64,000 nucleotides of DNA from Bradyrhizobium jicamae (GTDB lineage Bacteria; Pseudomonadota; Alphaproteobacteria; Rhizobiales; Xanthobacteraceae): assembly GCF_001440395.1 (NCBI RefSeq), contig NZ_LLXZ01000049.1, forward strand, positions 84,064 to 148,063, read 5' to 3'. This document shows positions 19,023-28,612 of the stretch, one piece after another. The first letter of the stretch is position 1; each line of letters opens with the position of its first letter. The notes beneath the pieces are model-generated. The model did no database searches and was not told the origin of the DNA. It was given only the letters and a program-made list of their open reading frames with translations. The position numbers and the translations under genes were made by a program.

Positions 19023-21015
19023 CGCGCTGCCCGGCCGGTCCGGGATCGAGATGCATCCGGCGGCGCTGATCGGCTTGTTGTTTGCTGCAGCCTTTGCGCT
19101 GACGTGGCGGCATCTGTCGGGGCATCTGCCGGCCGGCGCGTGGTTGCCGGTACTGTGGCGGCCCGAGATCAACGACCCGCAGCAGATGCTCGTGCACTAT
19201 ACCGTGTTTCCACGCATCGCGGTGGCGCTGCTGGCCGGCGCGGCCCTTGGTCTCGCCGGCACCGTCTGTCAGCAGGTGTTGCGCAATCCGCTGGCTGAAC
19301 CGAGCACCCTTGGTGTCTTGAACGGGGCCTATCTGGCGCTGGCCGTCACCACGCTGTGGGCGCCGTCGCTGGTCGCGTCCGGCCGCGAGTGGATTGCGCT
19401 GGTGGGCGGGTTCGCGGCCTTCCTATGTGTATTCGGCCTCACCTGGAAGCGTGCGCTGTCGCCGGTCGTGCTGGTGCTCGCCGGGCTGATCGTTGCCTAT
19501 TACTGCGCCGTGACCACGCAGGCGCTGGTGCTGCTCAACCACGAATATCTGATCGGCCTGTTCATCTGGGGCGCCGGATTCCTCAATCAGCAGGACTGGA
19601 ACAATGTGACGTTCCTGGCGCCGCGCCTGCTCATTTCCTTCGTGCTGATCGCGGCGATGGTTCGTCCGCTGACCTTGCTCGGCTTCGATGACGAGACCGC
19701 GCGCAATCTCGGCCTCGGACTGACAAGAGCGCGGGTCTGTGCGCTGGCGATTGCGATCGCGCTGAGTGCCTCGGTTGTCAGTGTGGTCGGCGTGATGGGC
19801 TTTGTGGGCCTGGCCGCGCCGGCCATCGTGATGCTGTCAGGCGCGCGCCGGTTTCGTGACCGGCTGATCTGGGCTCCGCTTTGCGGCGCCATGCTGCTGT
19901 GGCTCACGGACGAGCTTGTGCTGCTGATTCCGCCCGGCTATCGCGAAATGCCGGCAGGCGCCGTGACAGCCCTGATCGGCGCGCCGATGTTGCTGGTGCT
20001 GCTGCCGCGGCTACGCTCCACTGTGCTGGTGGGAAACCTCACGCCATCCGTTCCGCCACGGCTTGAGAATCCCTGGCGGATAATCCTGTTCGCGCTCGCC
20101 TTGCTGCTGTTCGTCGCCTGGATTGCACTTGCCGTGGGCGTTGGCTCCGAGGGCTGGCGCTGGAGCGGCCTCGCCGGCATCCAGGAATTTTGGCCATGGC
20201 GCTGGCCGCGCGTGGTGTCGGCGATGGCGGCGGGCGCGACTCTGGCGGTGGCCGGCACGCTGCTGCAGCGCATGACCGGAAATCCGATGGCCGCGCCGGA
20301 GGTAATGGGCATCAGCTATGGCGCTGCGATGGGCGTCATCGTTCTTCTCTATGCGTTTCCTGCGCACACGCGGCTGGCGCAGATTGCAGCGGGCGGGATC
20401 GGCGCCTTCCTCGTACTGGCATTGGTCCTGCTGTTCAGCCGGCGGTCCGAGTTCAGTCCGGAACGGGTGCTGCTGGCGGGCGTCGCCATGAGCGCGGCGT
20501 TCGGCGCGATCATTGCCATGGCGCTGGCGACCGGCGACCCGCGCATCGGCATGCTCCTGTCGTTGCTGACGGGGTCGCTGTATCAGATCGGTCCAGCCGA
20601 GGCCCTGGTCCTTGCTGCCGCGGCGCTGATCCTGCTGGTCATGGTGCCGATGCTGTCCCGCTGGCTCGACATCCTGCCGCTTGGCGCGGCGGCATCGCGT
20701 TCGGTCGGCATCTCGCTAGGGCGAAGTCGCATCATCATCATGCTGCTGACAGCATTGCTGACGGCGACGGCGACGCTGATGGTGGGGCTGTTAAGTCTGG
20801 TCGGCTTCATCGCCCCGCATATGGCGCGGATGATGGGCGCGCAGCGCGCGCTTCATCAGGCCGCGCTGGCGGCGATGATCGGGGCCATCCTGATGGTGTT
20901 TGCGGATTGGGCCGGGCGAATGGTGATATTTCCATTCCAGATGCCGGCCGGCATTTTCGCGATGATGCTTGCCGGACCCTATCTCATCTGGCTGTTGCGC
21001 CCGCGACGCGGATGA
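19009..21015 (+). CDS. fhuB: Ferric-hydroxamate ABC permease, fused two-half FhuB type
   Basis: The 668-residue, very hydrophobic protein consists of two FecCD-family halves of about 330 residues. Each half carries the conserved loop: RNPLAEPSTLG in the first and GNPMAAPEVMG in the second. This tandem fusion is typical of FhuB, in contrast to the separate subunits of most siderophore permeases. The start was set at ATG 19009 (MSKVDALPG), which overlaps the binding-protein gene; an upstream in-frame start would add a poorly conserved leader. The ATPase gene lies convergent just downstream. Confidence 0.9.
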   Translation: MSKVDALPGRSGIEMHPAALIGLLFAAAFALTWRHLSGHLPAGAWLPVLWRPEINDPQQMLVHYTVFPRIAVALLAGAALGLAGTVCQQVLRNPLAEPSTLGVLNGAYLALAVTTLWAPSLVASGREWIALVGGFAAFLCVFGLTWKRALSPVVLVLAGLIVAYYCAVTTQALVLLNHEYLIGLFIWGAGFLNQQDWNNVTFLAPRLLISFVLIAAMVRPLTLLGFDDETARNLGLGLTRARVCALAIAIALSASVVSVVGVMGFVGLAAPAIVMLSGARRFRDRLIWAPLCGAMLLWLTDELVLLIPPGYREMPAGAVTALIGAPMLLVLLPRLRSTVLVGNLTPSVPPRLENPWRIILFALALLLFVAWIALAVGVGSEGWRWSGLAGIQEFWPWRWPRVVSAMAAGATLAVAGTLLQRMTGNPMAAPEVMGISYGAAMGVIVLLYAFPAHTRLAQIAAGGIGAFLVLALVLLFSRRSEFSPERVLLAGVAMSAAFGAIIAMALATGDPRIGMLLSLLTGSLYQIGPAEALVLAAAALILLVMVPMLSRWLDILPLGAAASRSVGISLGRSRIIIMLLTALLTATATLMVGLLSLVGFIAPHMARMMGAQRALHQAALAAMIGAILMVFADWAGRMVIFPFQMPAGIFAMMLAGPYLIWLLRPRRG

Positions 21016-21025
21016 TCGTAGCGCT

Positions 21026-21850
21026 TTACCGTGCGAAGCTGATGAGATGGCCGTGATCCGGTGACGGCATCACCCCCATCGCAATGCCGTAGATGGTTTC
21101 GAGCTCGGCCGGGGTCATGATCTTGTCCGGGGTGCCGCGGGCAATCAGCTTGCCTGAATGCAAGGCGATGATCTCGTCGCAGAAGCGAGCGGCCATGTTG
21201 ACGTCATGGAGCACGACGACCACGCCGAGATTGCGCTCGCGGGCGAGCTGCTTGACGAGCGACAGAACCTCGATCTGGTGAGCGATGTCGAGCGCCGACG
21301 TCGGCTCGTCGAGCAGAAGGCATTCGGCATCCTGCGCAACCAGCATCGCGATCCAGACCCGCTGGCGCTCGCCGCCAGACAATGTATCAACCAGCCGGTC
21401 CGCAAACGGCTCGATGTGAGTCAGCGCCATGGCTTCCGCGACCTTGTCGCGGTCGGTATCGCCAAAGCGGCCGAGCGCGCCATGCCAGGGATAGCGGCCG
21501 AGCGCAACCAGCTCCTTCACCAGCATGCCGGCGGCAGGCGGCGTTTGCTGCGGCAGATAGGCGACCTTGCGGGCGTACTCCCGATCGCTCCATTCGCGCA
21601 ACGCGCGCCCCTCGAAGCGGATCGTGCCGGAAGAACTCGGTTGCTGCCGTGCCAGCAATTTCAGCAAGGTCGATTTGCCGGAGCCATTGTGCCCGATCAG
21701 GCCGACGACGCTGCGCGCGGGAAGGGCGAGGGTGAGCGGTTCGAGCAACGCGCGCTCTGCGACCGCGAAGCCGACCTGCTCGAGCTCGAACAGGGACGCG
21801 GGCGCATCGGGCGAGGCCTGCGCAATTTCGGTTGGCCGAACTACGTGCAT
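21026..21850 (-). CDS. fhuC: Ferri-siderophore ABC transporter ATPase (FhuC-type)
   Basis: The 274-residue ATPase has Walker A GHNGSGKST, signature LSGGERQR, Walker B ECLLLDEPTSALD and the H-loop VVVLHDVN. It would power the FhuB-type permease. It sits convergent to fhuB with a 10-base gap and is transcribed in the same direction as the reductase gene upstream of it, so the importer is split between two opposite transcription units. Confidence 0.9.
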   Translation of the reverse strand: MHVVRPTEIAQASPDAPASLFELEQVGFAVAERALLEPLTLALPARSVVGLIGHNGSGKSTLLKLLARQQPSSSGTIRFEGRALREWSDREYARKVAYLPQQTPPAAGMLVKELVALGRYPWHGALGRFGDTDRDKVAEAMALTHIEPFADRLVDTLSGGERQRVWIAMLVAQDAECLLLDEPTSALDIAHQIEVLSLVKQLARERNLGVVVVLHDVNMAARFCDEIIALHSGKLIARGTPDKIMTPAELETIYGIAMGVMPSPDHGHLISFAR

Positions 21851-21914
21851 GAGAATGTGCCTGCGAGGCAGTGCGAGGCGAGCGCCGTCCCGCCGGCCTG
21901 CGCGTGTCGGGATG

Positions 21915-22976
21915 TCATGGCTGACGCAAGCTCCAATACGCGACCGCCAGGTGCTGATCGCGGGAAAGTTTTCGGTCGTCGCGCAGATGATTTCGCAGTG
22001 CCTTCAGCGCCTGCGCCTCGCACGCAACCCATGCAAAGACCTCGCGATGGTCGGGCCATTGCACGGCCTTGACGGCATCGACCAATAGCTGCGTCGTCCC
22101 GGCCGGGCGGTCGCCGCGATGCAGCCAGCGGACCGTTACGCCGGCGGGCGCGACCAGAGGAACTTCCTCGAGTTGGTCGGCGACTTCGATGAAGACTTCG
22201 CCCGTTGCCGTTGCCGGCAGCGTCTCGAGAATTCGCGCCATGGCAGGCAGGGCTGTCTCGTCGCCTGCCATCAGCACCCAGCGCGCCGGGCGAATGCCTC
22301 GCCCAAGCGGGCCGGCCATGCCGCAAATGGCGCCGGCTTGCGCGTTGACTGCGAATGCCGAACCCGGTCCGGCATGGTCATGGACAACGAAATCGATATC
22401 GATCTCGCAGGCCTGCAGATCGATGCGGCGGATGGTGTAGTAGCGCGTGACGGGCCTGCGGTCCGGTGCCGGCCAAAGGATGCGCCCGTCCGGCGCGGGC
22501 CACGGCCATTCAGGCTTGGCGAGGCCCTCCGGCGGGAAATAGAGGCGGACGTGCAGATCATCGTCGTTCACGAATCGCGCGATGTCGTCTCCGGTGAAGG
22601 TCAGGCGGCGCATGCGCGGCGTCAGATCGGTTACGGCCTTCAGCCGCACCTCGCGGAAGTTCGCCAGCGTGCCGCCATCGGACTCGTGGCCGGACCAGAC
22701 GATGGTCGGTGCTTCGTCGCCGGCGAACTCGATCACGTGTGACGCCACGACCGAGCGCAGCATTTCGAGATGGCCCTTGTCTTTGGCCTCGACACGGATC
22801 TTGAGCGTCTCGGCCTCGACGGCGAGCGAACTGGTTCCAAACGGCAGCTTCGCCACCATCAGGCCGCCCCGGTCCTCAAAGGCGATGTCATGCTCGGCCA
22901 GATGATCGATCATCCGGGCGGCGAGGCCGGCGGCATCGGCAAGCGCGATGCGGGTCTCCGAAACAAGCGAATCCAA
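21915..22976 (-). CDS. DUF2218 plus siderophore-interacting protein (ferric-siderophore reductase)
   Basis: The 353-residue protein joins an N-terminal DUF2218 domain (~1-95) to a SIP-family flavoreductase. The FAD-binding part contains TRYYTIRRID and GPLGRG, and the C-terminal nucleotide-binding part contains the ACEAQALKALRNHL helix typical of the family. It would reduce Fe(III)-siderophore in the cytoplasm and release Fe(II). It precedes fhuC on the minus strand (gap 64 bases) and probably shares its promoter, in the intergenic stretch before the divergent exporter gene. Confidence 0.88.
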   Translation of the reverse strand: MDSLVSETRIALADAAGLAARMIDHLAEHDIAFEDRGGLMVAKLPFGTSSLAVEAETLKIRVEAKDKGHLEMLRSVVASHVIEFAGDEAPTIVWSGHESDGGTLANFREVRLKAVTDLTPRMRRLTFTGDDIARFVNDDDLHVRLYFPPEGLAKPEWPWPAPDGRILWPAPDRRPVTRYYTIRRIDLQACEIDIDFVVHDHAGPGSAFAVNAQAGAICGMAGPLGRGIRPARWVLMAGDETALPAMARILETLPATATGEVFIEVADQLEEVPLVAPAGVTVRWLHRGDRPAGTTQLLVDAVKAVQWPDHREVFAWVACEAQALKALRNHLRDDRKLSRDQHLAVAYWSLRQP

Positions 22977-23278
22977 GTCGTCCTCCAGTCGGCCTGGCCG
23001 ATGCTGGCCTGCAAGCGCTTCAATGTCCTGAAATCGCGGCCCGACACAGCGGCTGGATCAATGTCCTACTCGCTCGTCGGCTGCGATGCAAAGGCGGTAC
23101 CACTCACATTTTATTAAACGCGCTGCCGATCACAAATTAGAATCAATCGAAAAAGGCCGGAAAATAAGCTCTGGAAGAGTGATGCTGCCATCATGTATTC
23201 GCATCACACCGGCAAGGCTGTTCGTATCAGGACGGGCCGTGTAGGTTCGCTTCAGCTCTACTCCAGCGCGCGGCACTC
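22977..23278. other. Divergent intergenic region between reductase and exporter genes
   Basis: About 300 bases without a convincing ORF, more AT-rich than its flanks, and lying between divergent genes. It must hold the promoters of both siderophore transcription units. The only motif I could single out is the ICE-like element listed separately at 23137-23151. Confidence 0.6.
23137..23151. promoter_or_regulatory. Possible Irr/ICE-like iron-responsive box
   Basis: TTAGAATCAATCGAA is an imperfect inverted repeat of the form TTAGA-N5-TCTAA (one mismatch in the right half). It resembles the iron control element bound by Irr in Bradyrhizobium, TTAGAA-N3-TTCTAA. It lies in the divergent promoter region of siderophore genes. 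The match is partial. Confidence 0.4.
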
Positions 23279-24982
23279 ATGATGAATCCACGAAACGGCC
23301 TCACGGCCCAGATCCTGCATCTTTTGCGGCCATACTGGCCGATCGTGCTCGGCGGGATCGTGCTCGGCGTTGTCGGCGGCGCCAGCGTTGCGGGGTTGCT
23401 TGCGGTCGTCAATCGCGGGCTCTACGCCACGCAGGGCGATGTCGCAACGCTGCTTTCCGCATTTGCAGGCCTGTGCCTGCTGATCCTGATCGGTTCCATC
23501 GGCGCCGATATCAGCGCCAACTATGTCGGACAGCGGATCATTGCCGAGCTTCGCAAATCGCTTGCTGCCAAGATCCTGGCGGCCCCGATCGATCAGCTCG
23601 AAATCTATCGCACGCATCGCCTGATCCCGGTACTCACGCAGGATGTCGATACGATCAGCGATTTCGCGTTCTTCTTCTCTTCCTTCTTCGTCTCCCTCAT
23701 CATCACGATCGGCTGCATGGTCTATCTGGCGGTGCTGTCGTGGCCGCTGTTTCTGATTACGGGACTGGTCATCGTCCTCGGCTCGCTCGCGCATGCCTTT
23801 GCGCGAACGCGGGGCGTTCGGGGTTTCAACGCTGCCCGCGACTCGGAAGACGAATTGCAGAAGCATTATCGCGCGATCGCCGAGGGCGCGAAGGAGCTGC
23901 GGCTGAACCGCGCGCGCCGGCAGCGCGTCTATGTCGAGCAGCTTCAGCGCACGGTCGACCGGATCAGCGCGGTGCAGGTCAAGTCGATCAATCTCTTCGT
24001 GACCGCGCGGGCGCTGGGCACGATGCTGTTCTTCGTCGTGATCGGCGTGGCGCTAACCTTGCGGCCGTTCCTCTGGCCGGACAGCCCGGCCGCGGTCTCC
24101 AGCGGTTTCGTCCTGGTGCTGCTCTATATGCGGGGGCCGATCGATCAGGTCATCGGAATCTTGCCATCCCTGGGCCGTGCGCAGGTGGCGATGCGGCGGA
24201 TTGCCGATCTTTCGGAGCAGTTCTCGACGCCCGAACAGGACTTGCTGGTCGCGCCATCCACCGCGCCGGATGGATCACGCCGGATCGAAGCGATCGAGCT
24301 CCGCGGCGTGTCGTATGGCTTCCGCGCGGTTCCGGGCAGCGAGCCCTTCGTTCTCGGACCGATCGACCTGCATGTCCGTCGGGGAGACATCGTCTTCATT
24401 GTCGGCGAGAACGGCAGCGGCAAGACCACGCTGATCAAGCTGCTGCTCGGCCTTTACGCACCGCACGGCGGTACGCTGCTGCGCGACGGTCGGCCGGTCG
24501 AGACGGCAACGCGGGATGATTACCGGCAGCTCTTCACCACCATCTTCTCCGACTACTACCTGTTTGAGGATCTTCTGCAGGGCGCCGGAATGGTGCCTGA
24601 TGTCGCAGAGCGCTACCTGAAGCGATTGGAGGTCGCGCATAAGGTATCGGTCGAGAACGGTGTGTTTACGACGACCGACCTCTCGACCGGCCAGCGCAAG
24701 CGGCTGGCGCTGATGAATGCGTGGCTCGAGGAGAGGCCGGTCCTCGTATTCGACGAGTGGGCAGCGGATCAGGATCCCGCCTTCCGTCACATCTTCTATA
24801 CGGAATTGCTGCCCGACCTGAAGCGCATGGGCAAGACGATCATCGTGATCTCGCACGATGATCGTTACTTCGGCGTGGCGGATCATCTCGTGCGGCTTCG
24901 TCACGGCAAAGTCATTGCCGGCGAAGCGGTGGCGCATGAAGTCATCAAGTCGTCATCGGTTCCAACTAATGCGTCTCTTTAG
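23279..24982 (+). CDS. Cyclic-peptide/siderophore export ABC transporter (PvdE/SyrD family)
   Basis: The 567-residue half transporter has about six N-terminal membrane helices (to ~residue 290) followed by an ATPase domain. The ATPase has Walker A ENGSGKTTLIK, an unusual signature LSTGQRKRLAL, Walker B VLVFDEWAADQDP and H-switch ISHDDRY. The LSTGQRKR signature and DEWAADQDP Walker B are typical of the cyclic-peptide exporter family that includes PvdE, which moves NRPS siderophore precursors across the inner membrane. Tandem ATGs at 23279 and 23282 leave a one-codon ambiguity. Confidence 0.92.
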   Translation: MMNPRNGLTAQILHLLRPYWPIVLGGIVLGVVGGASVAGLLAVVNRGLYATQGDVATLLSAFAGLCLLILIGSIGADISANYVGQRIIAELRKSLAAKILAAPIDQLEIYRTHRLIPVLTQDVDTISDFAFFFSSFFVSLIITIGCMVYLAVLSWPLFLITGLVIVLGSLAHAFARTRGVRGFNAARDSEDELQKHYRAIAEGAKELRLNRARRQRVYVEQLQRTVDRISAVQVKSINLFVTARALGTMLFFVVIGVALTLRPFLWPDSPAAVSSGFVLVLLYMRGPIDQVIGILPSLGRAQVAMRRIADLSEQFSTPEQDLLVAPSTAPDGSRRIEAIELRGVSYGFRAVPGSEPFVLGPIDLHVRRGDIVFIVGENGSGKTTLIKLLLGLYAPHGGTLLRDGRPVETATRDDYRQLFTTIFSDYYLFEDLLQGAGMVPDVAERYLKRLEVAHKVSVENGVFTTTDLSTGQRKRLALMNAWLEERPVLVFDEWAADQDPAFRHIFYTELLPDLKRMGKTIIVISHDDRYFGVADHLVRLRHGKVIAGEAVAHEVIKSSSVPTNASL

Positions 24983-25213
24983 AGCTATTTTATTCTCCGA
25001 GAAAATTTGAGTCGAAGTTCAGGCTCTTTCGAAAAGTATGGCCGTTGAGAGCATGGGATGCCTCCCACGCCGCCGTTTTGTCGGATTTGTAAGGAATCTA
25101 AACTACGTGTGGTGGCATTCCTTGTCATCCTGCGCGGGAGTGCTTTAGATCGCGAGCGCGAGTGACGATCGCGTTCTGTTTTTTAGCAATCACGTTGGCG
25201 ATGCGAGGGCCGG
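24983..25213. other. Intergenic region upstream of the hydroxyornithine tailoring genes
   Basis: This 231-base gap has two visible structures. One is a near-palindrome TTCTCCGAGAA at 24993-25003. The other is an inverted repeat AAGGAAT (25091-25097) / ATTCCTT (25117-25123). Either could be a regulator site for the acyltransferase-monooxygenase operon. Neither matches a box I can name, and no ORF is credible here. Confidence 0.4.
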
Positions 25214-26278
25214 ATGAATAAAGCTTCGAGCTCCGCGATCGGGCCTCGCGCGTTTCCGATCGGGCCGCATTCTGCGATGACGGTCGTTCAGGACGGCGGC
25301 GGAGACCTTCGGGTTGCCGTCGGTGCCACGACCGTGATGCGGCTGCGGCTCGAGGAGCCGCTGGATCGCCTGAAACTGTCGGATACGCCCGAGGATCTGC
25401 ACCTCGCGATATCTGCGGTTGCGGCGGCGGCAGAAGCCGTGTTCGGATGGCGGCCGACCCTTGAACGGCTCGTGCTGGATCTGGCCGCCGGAGAATCTCT
25501 TGCCCGAGAGCTGATGAACCATGGCCTCGTTGTCACGGCGGGAACGGAGCTCGTGCTGCTTCCGGAATTGCTGATGCAGCGCCCGAACAATTGGCTGGTC
25601 AATGCCGAACAGCCGCCACTGCCGCAACTCCATGTGATGACGGACGGCAAACGCCATCCGCGGCGCGCGCCCAAGCCTGCGGGAAAGGTGTATGCGCGCT
25701 TCATACCCTGGCTCGGCGAGGTGATCTCCTTTCGCGTCGCCGACCTCGACAAGGACCTGCACCTGCTGCACCGGTGGATGAACGATCCCCGCGTCGACGC
25801 GTTCTGGAACGAGGCGGGCGATCTCGAAAAGCATCGGCGCTATCTGTCGGGTATTCTGTCGGACCCGCATATGCTGCCGCTCATCGGCTGTTTCGATGAC
25901 GAGCCGTTCGGCTATTTCGAGCTCTATTGGGCCAAGGAAAATCGCATCGCGCCGTTCTACGATGCCGATGATTACGATCGCGGCTGGCACGTCGTCGTTG
26001 GCGAGGATGCCTATCGCGGGCGGCGCTACATCAGCGCCTGGCTGCCGTCGCTGATGCACTACATGTTCCTGGACGATTGCCGGACGCAGCGAATCGTCGG
26101 CGAGCCGGCGGCGGCGCATTCGCAGCAGATCCGCAATCTGGAAGTTTCGGGATTTGCGAAGATCAAGAACTTCGATTTCCCGCACAAGCGGGCCACCCTC
26201 GTTACGCTGCTGCGCGAGCGCTTCTTCGGCGACCGGCTGTGGCTGCCGGCAGCCACGGCGCCGGCGACCAGGTCCTAA
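25214..26278 (+). CDS. GNAT-family N5-hydroxyornithine acyltransferase (siderophore biosynthesis)
   Basis: The 354-residue protein carries a C-terminal acyltransferase domain of the IucB/AlcB/VbsA type (~165-350), with RWMNDPRVDAFW, GYFELYWAKE, GWHVVVGEDAYRG and a final QIRNLEVSGF segment. It would transfer an acyl group from acyl-CoA to N5-hydroxyornithine, making the hydroxamate ligand. The N-terminal ~150 residues are less conserved. It starts 22 bases upstream of the monooxygenase gene's region and is evidently co-transcribed with it. The acyl donor cannot be read from sequence. Confidence 0.88.
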   Translation: MNKASSSAIGPRAFPIGPHSAMTVVQDGGGDLRVAVGATTVMRLRLEEPLDRLKLSDTPEDLHLAISAVAAAAEAVFGWRPTLERLVLDLAAGESLARELMNHGLVVTAGTELVLLPELLMQRPNNWLVNAEQPPLPQLHVMTDGKRHPRRAPKPAGKVYARFIPWLGEVISFRVADLDKDLHLLHRWMNDPRVDAFWNEAGDLEKHRRYLSGILSDPHMLPLIGCFDDEPFGYFELYWAKENRIAPFYDADDYDRGWHVVVGEDAYRGRRYISAWLPSLMHYMFLDDCRTQRIVGEPAAAHSQQIRNLEVSGFAKIKNFDFPHKRATLVTLLRERFFGDRLWLPAATAPATRS

Positions 26279-26300
26279 CGCCCGAACGGAGCGCAGCTTC

Positions 26301-27599
26301 ATGTCTCACCAGCTTGCGATCGAGCACGACGTCATCGGCGTCGGATTCGGGCCTTCCAATCTCGCGCTCGCGATCGCATTGGATGAATCCGCCAGAAGGT
26401 CACGCCTGAAATGCGCGCCGCTGTTCGTGGAAAGGCAGCCGCATTTCACCTGGCACGGCGGCATGCTGCTGCCGGGCAGCGACATGCAGATCTCGTTTCT
26501 CAAGGATCTGGTTTCAATACGTGATCCCACGAGTCCGTTCACCTTCGTGAACTATCTGCACAAGCGCGGCCGCTTGCTGGATTTCATCAACTGCCGAACG
26601 TTCTATCCGAGCAGGCTCGAATTCAACGATTATCTCCGCTGGGTCGCCGCCCAGTTCAAGTCTCAGGCCGCCTACGGCGAAACCATCATCGCGGTCGAGC
26701 CGGTGACGGCCGGACAAACCGTGACGTCCTTGCGGGTTCATTCGCGCACGCTCGCCGGCGGAGAGACCGTGCGGCTTGCACGAAATCTGGTGGTCGCGGT
26801 GGGAGGACAGCCGTATGTCCCGCAGGTGTTTGCGAAGATCGCGGAAGATTCCAGATTGTTCCACTCCAGCCGCTATCTCGATACGGTCGAGCGTGCCGGC
26901 TTCGGCGGCCGGGCAACGCGCATCGCCGTGATCGGCGGAGGACAAAGCGCAACCGAAGTGACGGTCGACCTCTACAGCCGTTTTCCGGATGCGCGCATCG
27001 ACCTGATCTTTCGCGGCCATGCCTTGAAACCGTCCGACAGCAGTCCGTTCGTCAACGAGATCTTCAACCCCGACTATACCGACTTCATCTACGCGCAGTC
27101 TTCGGAGCGGCGGGACGCCATCGTCCGCAACTTCCGGAACACGAACTATGCGGTGGTCGATTCGGACCTGCTCGATCAATTGTATCGGTTGCTCTACCAG
27201 CAGCGCGTTGGCGGCGAGACGCGGGTCGCATTGCACCCGCGCAGCGAGATAACGGGCGTGGATGCGAGACCGGAAGGGATCGAGATCAGCCTGGCCGACA
27301 AGTTCGGGGGCAGAAATCGCCGATCGACCTATGACGCCGTCGTGCTGGCCACCGGATACGACAGGGAAACCCCGCACGCATTCCTCGAGCCGATCCGGCG
27401 TTATATTCGCGACGCCGTACTCGATCGCAACTACCGGCTCGTCACCAGCCCGGCATTCCGGCCGCAAATCCATCTGCAGGGATATTCGGAAGCTTCTCAC
27501 GGGTTGAGCGATACGTTGCTCTCCGTTCTGGCTGCGCGTTCGCAGGAAATCGCCGAATCGCTGCTTTCAACGATTTCGCGTCGCGAGTTGATCGCGTAA
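26301..27599 (+). CDS. L-ornithine N5-monooxygenase (PvdA/VbsO type)
   Basis: The 432-residue flavoenzyme hydroxylates the side-chain amine of ornithine, the first committed step to a hydroxamate siderophore. It shows the FAD motif GFGPSN near the N-terminus, the NADPH motif GGGQSATE around residue 215, and the family's C-terminal ATGYDRETP. ATG 26301 (MSHQLAIEHDVIGVGFGPSN) puts the FAD motif at the expected distance from the start. It lies 22 bases after the acyltransferase. Confidence 0.93.
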   Translation: MSHQLAIEHDVIGVGFGPSNLALAIALDESARRSRLKCAPLFVERQPHFTWHGGMLLPGSDMQISFLKDLVSIRDPTSPFTFVNYLHKRGRLLDFINCRTFYPSRLEFNDYLRWVAAQFKSQAAYGETIIAVEPVTAGQTVTSLRVHSRTLAGGETVRLARNLVVAVGGQPYVPQVFAKIAEDSRLFHSSRYLDTVERAGFGGRATRIAVIGGGQSATEVTVDLYSRFPDARIDLIFRGHALKPSDSSPFVNEIFNPDYTDFIYAQSSERRDAIVRNFRNTNYAVVDSDLLDQLYRLLYQQRVGGETRVALHPRSEITGVDARPEGIEISLADKFGGRNRRSTYDAVVLATGYDRETPHAFLEPIRRYIRDAVLDRNYRLVTSPAFRPQIHLQGYSEASHGLSDTLLSVLAARSQEIAESLLSTISRRELIA

Positions 27600-27603
27600 G
27601 CGG

Positions 27604-28413
27604 CTAGACGGCGGGAGCGATCAGCCGCCATTCCTCGGCGGGCCCAAGCGCATCCGGCACCGAAAGCACCGCGGGAGAGGGGCCCGGATCGATGATCACC
27701 GTAGTCGGAGGTATCGTGAATCCGAGGCCGGCCGCCTTGAGCACCGCCTCCTTGAGAGTCCAATAGCGAAGAAAGAGCCGAGACCGCAGCGCCGCCGGTG
27801 CGCTCCGCAGGACCTTGCGTTCTTCGGCAGCCAGGGCGATTTCGCTGATGGAATCCATATCGGCGATTTCGCGCAGCGGCTCGATATCGACACCGACCGG
27901 CATGCGGGCCGCTGCAACCGCTACGGCGCCTCGCGCGTGGCTCAGGCTGAAGTCGAGATCCCCAGGCCCGGCAACGAGGATCGGCTTGCCGTGTGCCGAG
28001 GACTTAAACCGCAGGGCTGAGGCGGGCTGGTCCACGAGGTTGCCAAGCAGAAGGCGCGCACCGGCATGCGCAGCGAGATAGCTCATGCGATCCTCAATGT
28101 GGAGGAATCGAACCAGACGCTCCGTCTCTTCGGCAGCGAGCACTTGCGTGGCGTGCTCGATCCCGAACGTATCGGGTTCGCCGATGGCGACGTCGCCGGG
28201 CGGAGTTACCTTGGCCAGCCAGAGAACGATCTCTTCCGACTTCAACTGTTCGATCGGGCGCGTGAAGCCTGCATCATGCAGGCATCGCAAGCGCAATTGT
28301 TCGCGCTGTGCCGTGCATTTGACGGCGAGCGACCACACGAGGAAGTCGTTCGCCTGATCGATCGAAAGCGATGCGGCAAACGGCCCGTGTGCCACCTTTC
28401 GCAAATTCGTCAT
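27604..28413 (-). CDS. 4'-phosphopantetheinyl transferase (Sfp type)
   Basis: The 269-residue enzyme has the diagnostic motifs GVDIEP (Mg-binding) and YWTLKEAVLKAAGLG. It attaches the phosphopantetheine arm to NRPS carrier domains. It is convergent with the ornithine monooxygenase (5-base gap). The start was placed at ATG 28413 (MTNLRKVAHG); a TTG nine codons upstream at 28440 is also open. Confidence 0.9.
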   Translation of the reverse strand: MTNLRKVAHGPFAASLSIDQANDFLVWSLAVKCTAQREQLRLRCLHDAGFTRPIEQLKSEEIVLWLAKVTPPGDVAIGEPDTFGIEHATQVLAAEETERLVRFLHIEDRMSYLAAHAGARLLLGNLVDQPASALRFKSSAHGKPILVAGPGDLDFSLSHARGAVAVAAARMPVGVDIEPLREIADMDSISEIALAAEERKVLRSAPAALRSRLFLRYWTLKEAVLKAAGLGFTIPPTTVIIDPGPSPAVLSVPDALGPAEEWRLIAPAV

Positions 28414-28489
28414 GTCAATTGGCTCGGTGCCCCTGCACAATCATATGCAACTCGCGGATGTATTGATGCCCAGGTGGAAGCGATCTGAC

Positions 28490-28504
28490 TTAGAATCCGT
28501 CTAA
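28490..28504. promoter_or_regulatory. ICE/Irr-like palindrome upstream of the PPTase gene
   Basis: TTAGAATCCGTCTAA is a perfect TTAGA-N5-TCTAA inverted repeat and differs by one base from TTAGAA-N3-TTCTAA. It lies between the phosphopantetheinyl transferase gene (start 28413, minus) and a divergent hypothetical gene. It has the same shape as the element at 23137-23151. Iron-responsive control by Irr is inferred. Confidence 0.5.
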
Positions 28505-28612
28505 CTGAGCGCCGTCGAGCACCATGTTTGGTTGCAACGGACACGAGTTGTGCTGATAGATTCATTCTCAAGCGCATCGGCGCGACCTGCAGACTTTTAC
28601 GTGGAACCGACC

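Noticed and set aside
24993..25003. TTCTCCGAGAA palindrome as a Fur or ICE box
   Set aside because: It does not match either consensus, so it was kept only as an unassigned inverted repeat.
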